From positions 62,001 to 126,000 of the forward strand of contig JAKPQA010000144.1 of NCBI GenBank assembly GCA_029547025.1: a stretch of DNA of 64,000 bases, read 5' to 3'. Below, piece by piece: positions 31,047 through 38,563 of this stretch. A program made the translations under genes and the position numbers. The notes beneath the pieces are model-generated. The model saw only the letters and a list, made by a program, of their open reading frames with translations, had not been told where the DNA came from and made no database searches. How positions within the stretch are numbered: the first letter of the stretch is position 1; every line of letters begins with the position of its first letter. This DNA is from Armatimonadota bacterium. GTDB taxonomy: Bacteria > Armatimonadota > Zipacnadia > UBA1398 > JAKPQA01.

Positions 31047-33512
31047 GTGAACCGCGAGGTCCCACCCAGCACGGGCGTCGTGACGACCATCCTCGATCGG
31101 TGCCGCCGATGCTACAGCTGTGTCCGTGGCTGCCCCGCCAAGGCCATCCGCGTCCAGGGCGGCCAGGCCCACGTCATCGAGGAGCGCTGCATCGGCTGTG
31201 GCACATGCGTCAGGGTCTGCCGGCAGAAGGCCAAGCAGGTGCTCTCCGCTCTGCCTGCGGCACGCCAACTGCTCTCAGGCACGGAGCCGATCGTGGCCAT
31301 TGTCGCTCCCTCATACCCCGCCGCGTTCGAGGGCGTCTCGGCTGGCCAGGTCGTGGCGGGACTGCGCCAACTCGGTTTCGCCAGGGTCTACGAAGTCGGG
31401 TTTGGCGCGGACATGGTGGCCCGCGAATACGCGCACCTCGTCAAGCGGCGCCCGGCGGCGGCCCTGATCAGCACTCCGTGTCCGGCACTGGTCGCCTATG
31501 TCTGCAAGTACGCGCCGAGCCTCGTACCCTTTCTCGCGCCGGTCGTGTCGCCGATGGCAGCCATGGCTCGGGCAGTGAGACGGTCGCTGATGCCGGGAGC
31601 ACCGGTGGTCTTCGTGGGGCCCTGCATCGCCAAGAAGGCGGAACTGCGGAACGCCGGCGACGCGTCCAGCGCGGATCTGGCCATGACGTTCACCGAGCTC
31701 GACGAGCTTCTGCGGGAGCGGGACGTGGACGTGAACCGCCTGGCGCCATCGGTCGCCGACGAACCCCTGCCCGGCCTGGGGGCCCTGTTCCCCATCACCG
31801 GTGGGCTACTCAAGGCGGCGATGGTGCGTGCTGACCTGACGGATGACGGCGTGATCGCTGTCGACGGGCCCAGGCGCTGCATCGAAACTCTGCGCGCCAT
31901 GGAACAGGGAGCGCTCGGGCCATGTTTGGTCGATGCGCTGTGGTGCGAGGGATGTGTCGCGGGGCCCGGCTATCCCCATGAGATGAGCGTTCTCAGCCGC
32001 CGGCGCCGCGTCACCGAGCACGTGCGCACTCTGGCGGCACACGCGCGGGCTGCCCAGCGGAGCCTGCGCCGCCTCGGGCGTACCAACCTCGCCCGCGAGT
32101 TCCACGCCGAACCGCTCGTGGCCCCGGTGCCCACAGAGAAGGAGATCCGGGACATCCTGGCCCGTACCGGCAAGCTCTCCGCCGACCAGGAGCTGGATTG
32201 CGGGGCCTGTGGGTACGCCACCTGCCGCGAGAAAGCCATCGCCGTCTACCAGGGCTTGGCCGAGAATGAGATGTGCCTCCCCTACCTGATCGAGCAACTC
32301 GAAGTGAACGTCGAGAAGCTCAGCCGCAGTCGCGACGAGATCGGCAAGGCGCGCGAAGCAGCGGTCCGGGCACAACGGCTGGCGTCGATGGGCGACCTGG
32401 CGGCCGATGTGGCCCAGGAGATCAGCGAGCCCCTGGGTCGGCTGCTGGTGTTCGCCCAGGTCTTCTGGGACAGCTTGGGTGAGAACGATCCGCGCCGACC
32501 CGACCTGGCGGACATCATTGTCGAGGCCGCCCGATGCCGGGACGTGCTGGCCGCCCTCGAGCAGTTCGCGCGTCAGAAGAGGCCCGAGTGGGAAGAGGTC
32601 AACCTCTCCGAGCTTCTGGACCGTTCGCTGATCGAGATACGCCCCCATCTGACCGGTACGCGGATCGACCTCGCCTGTTACGTCGAACCGGGCTTGCCCA
32701 CGGTGCTCGCCGACGCTGGCCAACTCAGGCAGGTGCTCTCGAATCTGCTCTCCAACAGCGTCGAGGCCATCGGGCAGGCGGGCCGCATCTGGGTGCAAGT
32801 GCGCGGCGTAGACGACGGTCAGTCGGTCGAGATCTCCGTTCGCGACACCGGTCGCGGAATCCCGCCCGAGGTCCTGCCCCGCATCTTCCAGCCCTTCGTG
32901 ACCACCAAGCCACGGGCCCGCGGCTCGGGGCTCGGCCTGGCCGTGGCCCACGGAATCGTGCAGAGCCACGATGGAGAGATCACCGTCGACAGCCGGATGG
33001 GCGGCGGTACCGAGGTGAAGGTTCGCCTGCCGATCTCGCACTCGCGGCCCGCCCGGAGTGACGCCCTCAAAGTGCTCGTGGTCGACGACGACGCGGATTT
33101 CCTCGAACAGCACCGCCTGACGCTGGCCGACGCCGGCTTCGAGGTGGTCACGGCCGAGCGAAGCGACGAGGCGCTGGACGTGGCCAACCGGGAGATCCCC
33201 GATGCATTTGTCCTCGACCTCATCATGGAACGGACCGACTCGGGCGCGCGACTCGCCCGAGCGCTGCGGCGCGACCCCCGGTTCCGCGATGCCCCCATCG
33301 TCATCCTCACATCGGTCGTGCACGATGTGGGCTTCGAGTTTCACCGCAATCCCGGCGAAGTGCTGGCCTGGATGAAGGCCGATGCATGGTTCGACAAGCC
33401 CGTCCCGGTCCAGACACTGGTCAGCACCATTCGCCGAATCCATGCCGAGCGTCTGGCCGCGCGCGAGCCGCGAGTCGCCGAGAACGCTGAGCAGGTGGCG
33501 GCCCATGACTGA
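31047..33512 (+). CDS. H-cluster sensor fused to a histidine-kinase module and a receiver
   Basis: 821-aa soluble hybrid. Two ferredoxin [4Fe-4S] motifs (CRRCYSCVRGCP, CIGCGTCVRVC); H-cluster-like domain with TPCPAL, GPCIAKKAE and WCEGCVAGPG; Fe-S domain DCGACGYATCREKA; kinase module near residues 440-660; receiver near 675-800 with VVDDDADF, Asp724 and the Lys in WFDKPV. In the kinase H-box the usual His is Gln457 (DVAQEISEPL), while N, G1 (VRDTGRGIPPE), F and G2 (GSGLGLAV) boxes are intact. It may thus bind ATP but not autophosphorylate normally. The third H-cluster motif has C-x2-C, not C-x3-C. Overlaps the next gene by 8 bp. Confidence 0.9.
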   Translation: MNREVPPSTGVVTTILDRCRRCYSCVRGCPAKAIRVQGGQAHVIEERCIGCGTCVRVCRQKAKQVLSALPAARQLLSGTEPIVAIVAPSYPAAFEGVSAGQVVAGLRQLGFARVYEVGFGADMVAREYAHLVKRRPAAALISTPCPALVAYVCKYAPSLVPFLAPVVSPMAAMARAVRRSLMPGAPVVFVGPCIAKKAELRNAGDASSADLAMTFTELDELLRERDVDVNRLAPSVADEPLPGLGALFPITGGLLKAAMVRADLTDDGVIAVDGPRRCIETLRAMEQGALGPCLVDALWCEGCVAGPGYPHEMSVLSRRRRVTEHVRTLAAHARAAQRSLRRLGRTNLAREFHAEPLVAPVPTEKEIRDILARTGKLSADQELDCGACGYATCREKAIAVYQGLAENEMCLPYLIEQLEVNVEKLSRSRDEIGKAREAAVRAQRLASMGDLAADVAQEISEPLGRLLVFAQVFWDSLGENDPRRPDLADIIVEAARCRDVLAALEQFARQKRPEWEEVNLSELLDRSLIEIRPHLTGTRIDLACYVEPGLPTVLADAGQLRQVLSNLLSNSVEAIGQAGRIWVQVRGVDDGQSVEISVRDTGRGIPPEVLPRIFQPFVTTKPRARGSGLGLAVAHGIVQSHDGEITVDSRMGGGTEVKVRLPISHSRPARSDALKVLVVDDDADFLEQHRLTLADAGFEVVTAERSDEALDVANREIPDAFVLDLIMERTDSGARLARALRRDPRFRDAPIVILTSVVHDVGFEFHRNPGEVLAWMKADAWFDKPVPVQTLVSTIRRIHAERLAAREPRVAENAEQVAAHD

Positions 33513-34986
33513 TCTCCCGCGGCTCGAAGGTTCCGTGCTGATCGCCGACGATGAAGAGGCGATCTGCCGCGGCATCAAGCGCGTCCTGACCAGCCGCGGG
33601 GCCGAGGTCGATATGGCCCACTCGGGCGCCGATGCGCTGAAGCGGCTGACCTCCACCGCGTTCGACGTGGCCCTGGTCGACCTGGTGATGCCCAGCTTCG
33701 GCGGGTTCGAGCTCCTCGAGCGGATCGAGCAGGCTGAGCTCAAAGTCGTCGCCATCGTCATCACCGCACATGCCAGCATCGACACGGCCGTCGAGGCCAT
33801 ACGCAAGGGCGCCTTCGACTACCTCCCCAAACCCTTCGCTCCGGAGGACTTGGTCCTGAGAGTCCACCGTGCGCTGGCCTGGCGTCACTTGCGCAGAGAG
33901 GCGGAGACGCGGCTACTGGAGCTCAACTCCGACAAGACCCAGCTCCGAACCATTCTCAACAGCCTGGCCGATGGCGTCATCGTGGTGAACGTGGACGGCC
34001 GCGTCGTGCTGACGAATCCCGCTGTCCGCGCGGCCCTCGGGCTGGGGCCGAGCCCGCACGACCCACAGCCCCTGGAGTCCGTGGTCGCCGATCCCGCGTT
34101 GGCAGAACTGATCCGCCGGGCGCCCGAAGTAGGGCCGGGCGGGCGCGCAAGCCTCAGTACCCATGTCGAGGTGGGCCAGCACGTCTACATGGCGCGGGTC
34201 GTGCCCATCGAGGACTCCCGCAAAGCCTACCTCGGGAGTGCCACGGTGCTCCGCGACGTCACTGAGCTGATGAGCCTCGAACGGGCCAAGTCGCGGTTCA
34301 TGTCGATGGTCGCTCACGAGCTCAAGTCGCCCCTGGCCGCGGTACAAGGTTACCTGAACGTCGTTCTGGGCGAGGCGCCGCCGGACGACGGCAGGCGCGA
34401 AGAGGTCCTCACGCGCTGCCGCGAGCGAGTGGAGGGCATGGCCGAACTGGTGCGCGACCTTCTGGAGCTCTCGCGTTCGGAAGCTCCTGCGGTGCGCCGG
34501 ACCGAGGAACTCGCTGTGGCCGACATCGTGACGCAGGCCACCAACGTGAGCCACGATTTGGCCGAACGACACGAGGTCTCCCTCGAAGTCCAGGTGGCGC
34601 CCGATTGCCCCCCACTCCATGCCGACCGCGCCGAAGTCGTGCGCATCCTTACCAATCTGGTGAGTAACGCGATCAAGTACAATCGCCCGGGTGGCCGGGT
34701 CAGCATTCGGGCCGTGCCCGACAGCCAGGGATGCCGCCTCGATGTCGAAGACGACGGTCTCGGAATCCCCGAGGACGCTCTGCCGCGCCTGGGTGAGGAG
34801 TTCTTCCGTGTGAACACCGACGACCGCCGGGGTATTGTCGGCACGGGCCTGGGGCTGGCATTGGTCCGGCGGGCCGTGGCGGCCAACCATGGCCGACTTG
34901 CCATCCGGTCGGTGCTCGGCCAGGGCTCGGTGTTCTCCGTCTGGCTGCCGTCAGTCCCCGGAGTCAACGGCGGGCCAGGATCGTGA
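33505..34986 (+). CDS. Receiver-PAS-histidine kinase
   Basis: 493-aa soluble protein. Residues 1-120 are a receiver domain (LIADDEEAI, acceptor Asp in VALVDLVMPSFGG, Lys in YLPKPFAPED); residues ~140-260 a PAS domain (ILNSLADGVIVVNVDGRVVLTNPA); then a kinase core with a normal H-box SMVAHELKSPLAAVQG, N-box ILTNLVSNAIKYNRPGG, VEDDGLGIPED and GTGLGLALVRR. No DNA-binding domain. It overlaps the H-cluster kinase by 8 bp and has the phospho-acceptor His that the upstream protein lacks, so the two could form one relay. The frame opens at 33382, but the ATG at 33505 starts the receiver. Confidence 0.92.
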   Translation: MTDLPRLEGSVLIADDEEAICRGIKRVLTSRGAEVDMAHSGADALKRLTSTAFDVALVDLVMPSFGGFELLERIEQAELKVVAIVITAHASIDTAVEAIRKGAFDYLPKPFAPEDLVLRVHRALAWRHLRREAETRLLELNSDKTQLRTILNSLADGVIVVNVDGRVVLTNPAVRAALGLGPSPHDPQPLESVVADPALAELIRRAPEVGPGGRASLSTHVEVGQHVYMARVVPIEDSRKAYLGSATVLRDVTELMSLERAKSRFMSMVAHELKSPLAAVQGYLNVVLGEAPPDDGRREEVLTRCRERVEGMAELVRDLLELSRSEAPAVRRTEELAVADIVTQATNVSHDLAERHEVSLEVQVAPDCPPLHADRAEVVRILTNLVSNAIKYNRPGGRVSIRAVPDSQGCRLDVEDDGLGIPEDALPRLGEEFFRVNTDDRRGIVGTGLGLALVRRAVAANHGRLAIRSVLGQGSVFSVWLPSVPGVNGGPGS

Positions 34987-36155
34987 GCCACGTCAGCCTC
35001 TCCGTCTGCTCTACCTATGAAGCGAACCGCGTCCGAGATGCCGTGGGCGAGTGCCTTGGGTGCCTGCCAGCCGCCCGGACGCTGCTGCGGCCAGGGGCCC
35101 GCGTCATTGTCAAGCCCAACCTTATCAACGCGCGTCCGCCCGATACGGCCATCTGCACTCACCCCGCCGTCGTTCGGGCCGTGGCCGAATGGGCATGCGC
35201 CGCCGGGTGCCAGGTGACCATCGCCGACGAGCCCGGGTACGCGCTGCTCGCCCGAGCCGAGCCTCTGTTCGCCCGGGCCGGCATCAGTCAGGCGTGTGAG
35301 GATCTGCCGGTCCGCTATGAGCTGCTCCGGATGGGGGGCTACGTGGTGGCCTCCGTGCCGAACCCGCTCCGGCTGGCTGAGGTGCGCGTCTCCGCCGCGC
35401 TGCGCGACGCCGATGTAGTGATCAATCTCCCCAAGTGCAAGACCCACGGCCAGACACTCCTTACGGGAGCAATCAAGAATCTGTTCGGTGGAGTGGCACC
35501 CCGGGAGCGCATCCAGATCCACGGCCTCGGCGGATTCGAGGGCCTCAGCGAAGCCATCGTCGACGCCTTCGCGTGCCAGAGGCCGCAGCTGACCGTGATG
35601 GATGCCATCGTGGCGATGGAAGGGAACGGCCCCACGCGTGGGAGGCCCCGCCCGCTCGGGCTGGTGGCAGCGTCCGGCGACGCCGTTGCCCTCGACGCGG
35701 TCATGGAGCACCTCGCCGGTTTCGAGCCCGGGGAAGTCCGAGTGACGGCCGCCGCAGGCCGCCAGGGCCTGGGTGAATGCAACCTCACTCGCGTCCAGGT
35801 TGATGGATACGACATCCGGCGCGCGCACGTGCCCTTGGAACGGCCGCCGGGCCTGATCCGGCATGGTATGCCGCGTTGGGTAGGGCGAGTCGTGTCGCGG
35901 CACCTCTGGGTCCGGCCCGCCTTTGATGCCGCGCGTTGCGTTGGGTGCGGCGCCTGCGCCGCCATCTGCCCGGGCGGCGCCATCGATATGAACGGCACGG
36001 CCCGGGTCAACTACGATCGCTGCATCGAGTGCTTCTGCTGCCAGGAGGTCTGCCCGGCCGACGCCATCGACTCGCGCGAGAGCCTACTGGCACGCGTGGT
36101 GGTCGGTAGCAGCCGGCGTGTGACGGGGCGAGGATCGGCAGACCCGAGGCGCTAG
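34983..36155 (+). CDS. DUF362 protein with C-terminal 2x[4Fe-4S] ferredoxin domain
   Basis: 390-aa protein. The N-terminal ~300 residues are DUF362 (VIVKPNLINARPP, INLPKCKTHGQTLLTGAIKNLFGGV, then AMEGNGPTRGRPRPLGLVAA). The C-terminal ~70 residues hold two [4Fe-4S] motifs (CVGCGACAAICPGGAI, CIECFCCQEVCPADAI). DUF362 proteins are widespread in anaerobes, without a settled function. The GTGA overlap with the kinase gene ties it to the sensory operon; it may donate electrons to the sensor's Fe-S chain (inference). Confidence 0.88.
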   Translation: MSHVSLSVCSTYEANRVRDAVGECLGCLPAARTLLRPGARVIVKPNLINARPPDTAICTHPAVVRAVAEWACAAGCQVTIADEPGYALLARAEPLFARAGISQACEDLPVRYELLRMGGYVVASVPNPLRLAEVRVSAALRDADVVINLPKCKTHGQTLLTGAIKNLFGGVAPRERIQIHGLGGFEGLSEAIVDAFACQRPQLTVMDAIVAMEGNGPTRGRPRPLGLVAASGDAVALDAVMEHLAGFEPGEVRVTAAAGRQGLGECNLTRVQVDGYDIRRAHVPLERPPGLIRHGMPRWVGRVVSRHLWVRPAFDAARCVGCGACAAICPGGAIDMNGTARVNYDRCIECFCCQEVCPADAIDSRESLLARVVVGSSRRVTGRGSADPRR

Positions 36156-36187
36156 ACCGCAGTCTGCCAGCCAATGGCCCACCAGGA

Positions 36188-36210
36188 GCGGGAGCCGCCG
36201 CCACTCCCGC
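36188..36210. terminator. Hairpin between convergent operons
   Basis: GCGGGAG-CCGCCGCCA-CTCCCGC, 7-bp perfect stem in the 99-bp gap between the DUF362 gene and the PEP-CTERM gene, which converge. Likely a two-way transcript end; no T tract. Confidence 0.5.
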
Positions 36211-36254
36211 ACTGGAAGCGGCAGGCGGCCCCCCGCACTCCTGCGGAAGCCAGG

Positions 36255-37130
36255 CTAGGTGTTCGCTCTCCGATGGCGCCGCCGCCATACCATTCCCGCG
36301 CCGGCCGAAAGAAGCAGGCAGGCGGTGGCCGGTTCGGGCGTGGCCCTCACATCAGAGAACCCATCGATCTCGCCACCGGCGAAACCCGATAGCCCATCGA
36401 CTCGGATGTACTGGATCTGGCTGAAGCCCGACTCGGCCAGATCGAAGCCAGTCCCTCCGGCCGAGCCCTCGTACAGATCGATCGCGTCGGCCGCCGAGAT
36501 ACCCCCGCTGTTGAGGATGCTGGCGTACGCCGGGTTGACCGGCTTGGTGAAGTCGAGCTCCTGGTCCGTCCATGACGCGCTCGCCCGGTCCCATGCGTAG
36601 GCATTGGTCGGGAACATGGTGTCACCATACGGGCCGCTCTCGTACGTGTACCAGTCGATGCCATCCGGGCTCACCGATATGGTCAGGGGTTCATACCAGC
36701 CCCCACCCGTCAGCATGTAGGTGTTCATGTTGGTGCTATCGCCCTGCACCCAGCCGCTGCCTGTGAAGAAGGCGTTGCCGAACACCAGAAAGTCGAGTCC
36801 ATACCAGTTGAGTGGGTCGTCGACGATCCAGTGGTCGAACTTGACCGTGATCGAGGCGCCCTGGTTCACGGTCGTGATCAGCTTGTTGCCGCTGCGGTCC
36901 GTGTTGTATGCCGGTTCCACCAGCTTGACGCGACTCTCCTTCTTCGACCAGCTATCCCAGAACTTGGTCGAAGGCTTGCCCAAGAGAGCATACGGGTCAT
37001 CGTAGGGTGACGGGCCGAAGGGACCCGTGTAGCTGACGATCTCGGTGGCATACGGAGAAGCAAACACCCCCGTGACGCTGAGCAACGCACACGGCAGCAC
37101 CCACAGCAGTCGCGCACGGCGCGCGGTCAT
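36255..37130 (-). CDS. PEP-CTERM-anchored exported protein, riboswitch-controlled
   Basis: 291 aa. Signal peptide (LLWVLPCALLSVTGVFASP), a beta-rich body with DDPYALLGKPSTKFWDSW, ITVKFDHWIVDDP and FLVFGNAFFTG, and a C-terminal PEP-CTERM sorting signal: PEPATACLLLSAGAGM then RRRHRR. Such proteins are processed by exosortase and held at or released from the envelope. The body resembles a family of surface proteins that I associate with B12-linked loci; I cannot check this. It lies 16 bp after the prepilin gene and downstream of a cobalamin riboswitch. The ATG at 37130 follows GGAGGG; the longer frame upstream is not protein-like. Confidence 0.85.
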   Translation of the reverse strand: MTARRARLLWVLPCALLSVTGVFASPYATEIVSYTGPFGPSPYDDPYALLGKPSTKFWDSWSKKESRVKLVEPAYNTDRSGNKLITTVNQGASITVKFDHWIVDDPLNWYGLDFLVFGNAFFTGSGWVQGDSTNMNTYMLTGGGWYEPLTISVSPDGIDWYTYESGPYGDTMFPTNAYAWDRASASWTDQELDFTKPVNPAYASILNSGGISAADAIDLYEGSAGGTGFDLAESGFSQIQYIRVDGLSGFAGGEIDGFSDVRATPEPATACLLLSAGAGMVWRRRHRRANT

Positions 37131-37146
37131 TGTGCATTCCCTCCAT

Positions 37147-37887
37147 CTAGTCCAGGTCGTATGCGGAGTCGTCCTCCGAGAGTGCGCCACACTCTGGCTC
37201 GGTGGCGCTGTAGCGGCACTTCTTGGTGGTGCCCTTGGCGTGGCCATCGGCATAGCAGACATTGGCCACGCCGTTGTGCCGGAAGTGAACCTTACCCGCC
37301 ACGTACAAAGGGTCCCTGATCGGTGCCCTCAGGTAGTTGTGGGCGGACACGGGGTTCCCGAACCCTCCCTCAGCCAGGACCGCCGTCTCCGACGGCGAGT
37401 GGATCTGACCGACAGAGCAGGTCGGGTACCCGTAGAAGAGATCCCCTCCGATGTACGACGCGTTGTAGGCATAGCCCGTGTAGGGCCGCGCCCAGGCATT
37501 GCCGTGGAACGATGGGCATGCCTGGATCTGGCTGTTCCTGGTGTAGGGCCCCAAGAGGCCAAACGTGTAGTAGTTGTCCGGATAGGAGCCCCAGTCCAGG
37601 ATGAAGTCCCACGCATACTCGAACCGGAACCCGTCCACGTAGTAGTAGGAGGGGCAAGCCATGCCGTCATAGTCCTCGGCATACATCGACCAGGCCAGCC
37701 CCAGCTGCCTGATGTTGGACAGGCACGAAGCCTGACGCGCCTTCTCACGAGCCTTCGCGAACACGGGAAACAGGATCGCGGCGAGGATCGCGATGATGGC
37801 AATGGCTACCAGTAGCTCGATCAGCGTGAAGCCAAGCGGCGCACCACGACACGGCGGCCGCCCTCGGCTCCGATGAAGCCCAGTCAT
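37147..37887 (-). CDS. Prepilin-type DUF1559-like protein with H-x9-DG motif
   Basis: 246 aa. A short basic leader ends [20 protein letters not shown], the type IV prepilin N-methylation site and helix, then [16 protein letters not shown]. The C-terminal part has [12 protein letters not shown], the H-x9-DG motif of this pseudopilin family, and several Cys. These proteins are numerous in Planctomycetota, Armatimonadota and relatives; function unknown. The ATG at 37887 places the cleavage site at a normal distance. First gene behind the cobalamin riboswitch, so its expression is probably B12-responsive. Confidence 0.88.
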   Translation of the reverse strand: MTGLHRSRGRPPCRGAPLGFTLIELLVAIAIIAILAAILFPVFAKAREKARQASCLSNIRQLGLAWSMYAEDYDGMACPSYYYVDGFRFEYAWDFILDWGSYPDNYYTFGLLGPYTRNSQIQACPSFHGNAWARPYTGYAYNASYIGGDLFYGYPTCSVGQIHSPSETAVLAEGGFGNPVSAHNYLRAPIRDPLYVAGKVHFRHNGVANVCYADGHAKGTTKKCRYSATEPECGALSEDDSAYDLD

Positions 37888-38179
37888 GAGCACCCTCTCA
37901 GTCCAGGGGCCCGGCCGGTCAACATGACCGCATCCCGCTCGGGTGGCGGCCGCCAGTGCCGGTCCGGGCCAGGGAAGTCCGCCCACAAGGGAGCCGCGCC
38001 CGAGCCCGACGTGCGCGGAGGTATGCGGCGCACAAGCAATACGCGGCGCCGCCTGGCACGACACAGGCAACCGGGGCGGATCGGTAGAGGCCTGGATGCA
38101 GAGAGGCGAAATACTACGGTGGAGTAGAAGAGAGGTGCATAGCCACCGCCCCCTGTCTCACGCAGGAAGTCGAGTCTGG
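37888..38179 (-). other. Leader between riboswitch aptamer and prepilin start
   Basis: ~290 nt with no convincing gene on either strand. It must carry the riboswitch expression platform. A G-rich block next to a CCACC segment about 35-70 nt past the aptamer could form a switching hairpin; no clear terminator with a U tract is seen. Confidence 0.45.
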
Positions 38180-38345
38180 CGGCCGATGGTCGTCTCCTGG
38201 CTTCCGGATCAACCTACTCCCCACGCCTTCCCAGGCTCGAGGGCCCAGTGGCACACTGTGGGTTTCGTCCCCGGTCACAGTTGCGGGACAGCCACGGATT
38301 TGCACCGTGTTCCGGCAGAGCACAGCTCTGTCGTCCCATCGGCCG
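38180..38345 (-). ncRNA. Cobalamin riboswitch
   Basis: Read on the minus strand, the segment has the cobalamin aptamer hallmarks in order: GGTGCAAATCCGTGGCTGTC, CCGCAACTGTGA, GCCACTGGG, CCTGGGAAGGCG and GGAAGCCAGGAGAC. A perfect 10-bp P1 closes it: CGGCCGATGG (plus strand 38180-38189) pairs with 38336-38345. It points toward the prepilin and PEP-CTERM genes, the only minus-strand genes within 2 kb. No B12 transport or synthesis gene is in the window. Confidence 0.93.
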
Positions 38346-38439
38346 ACACGTGCGCCCGGGCATCACACGCACCAGGCAGAGCAGCGCGATGCGCTCGCTC
38401 CCAACACGGTCTGTTACGCTATTGTCACTAGCATGTTAG

Positions 38440-38467
38440 CGTATACGCCTGTCCCCTGCGATGTCAA
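38440..38467 (-). promoter_or_regulatory. Predicted promoter of the riboswitch transcript
   Basis: Minus strand TTGACA (38462-38467), 16-bp spacer, TATACG (38440-38445), about 95 nt upstream of the aptamer. The -35 matches consensus fully. Confidence 0.6.
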
Positions 38468-38563
38468 CGGGCTGTTTGCCTGGAGGCATGGCGGCAGGCG
38501 CATGCGAAGACACACCCGCGCCTGGGCGGGGACCGCCCGTCGGGGCCCTGGGAGGGCTTTCTC

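Noticed and set aside
31806-33806. 666-codon minus-strand frame opposite the H-cluster kinase
   Set aside because: No domain or ribosome binding site; the plus strand carries the kinase and receiver motifs.
34350-35903. 517-codon minus-strand frame over the kinase/DUF362 genes
   Set aside because: Arg/Ser/Pro-rich shadow translation; the plus strand is clearly coding.
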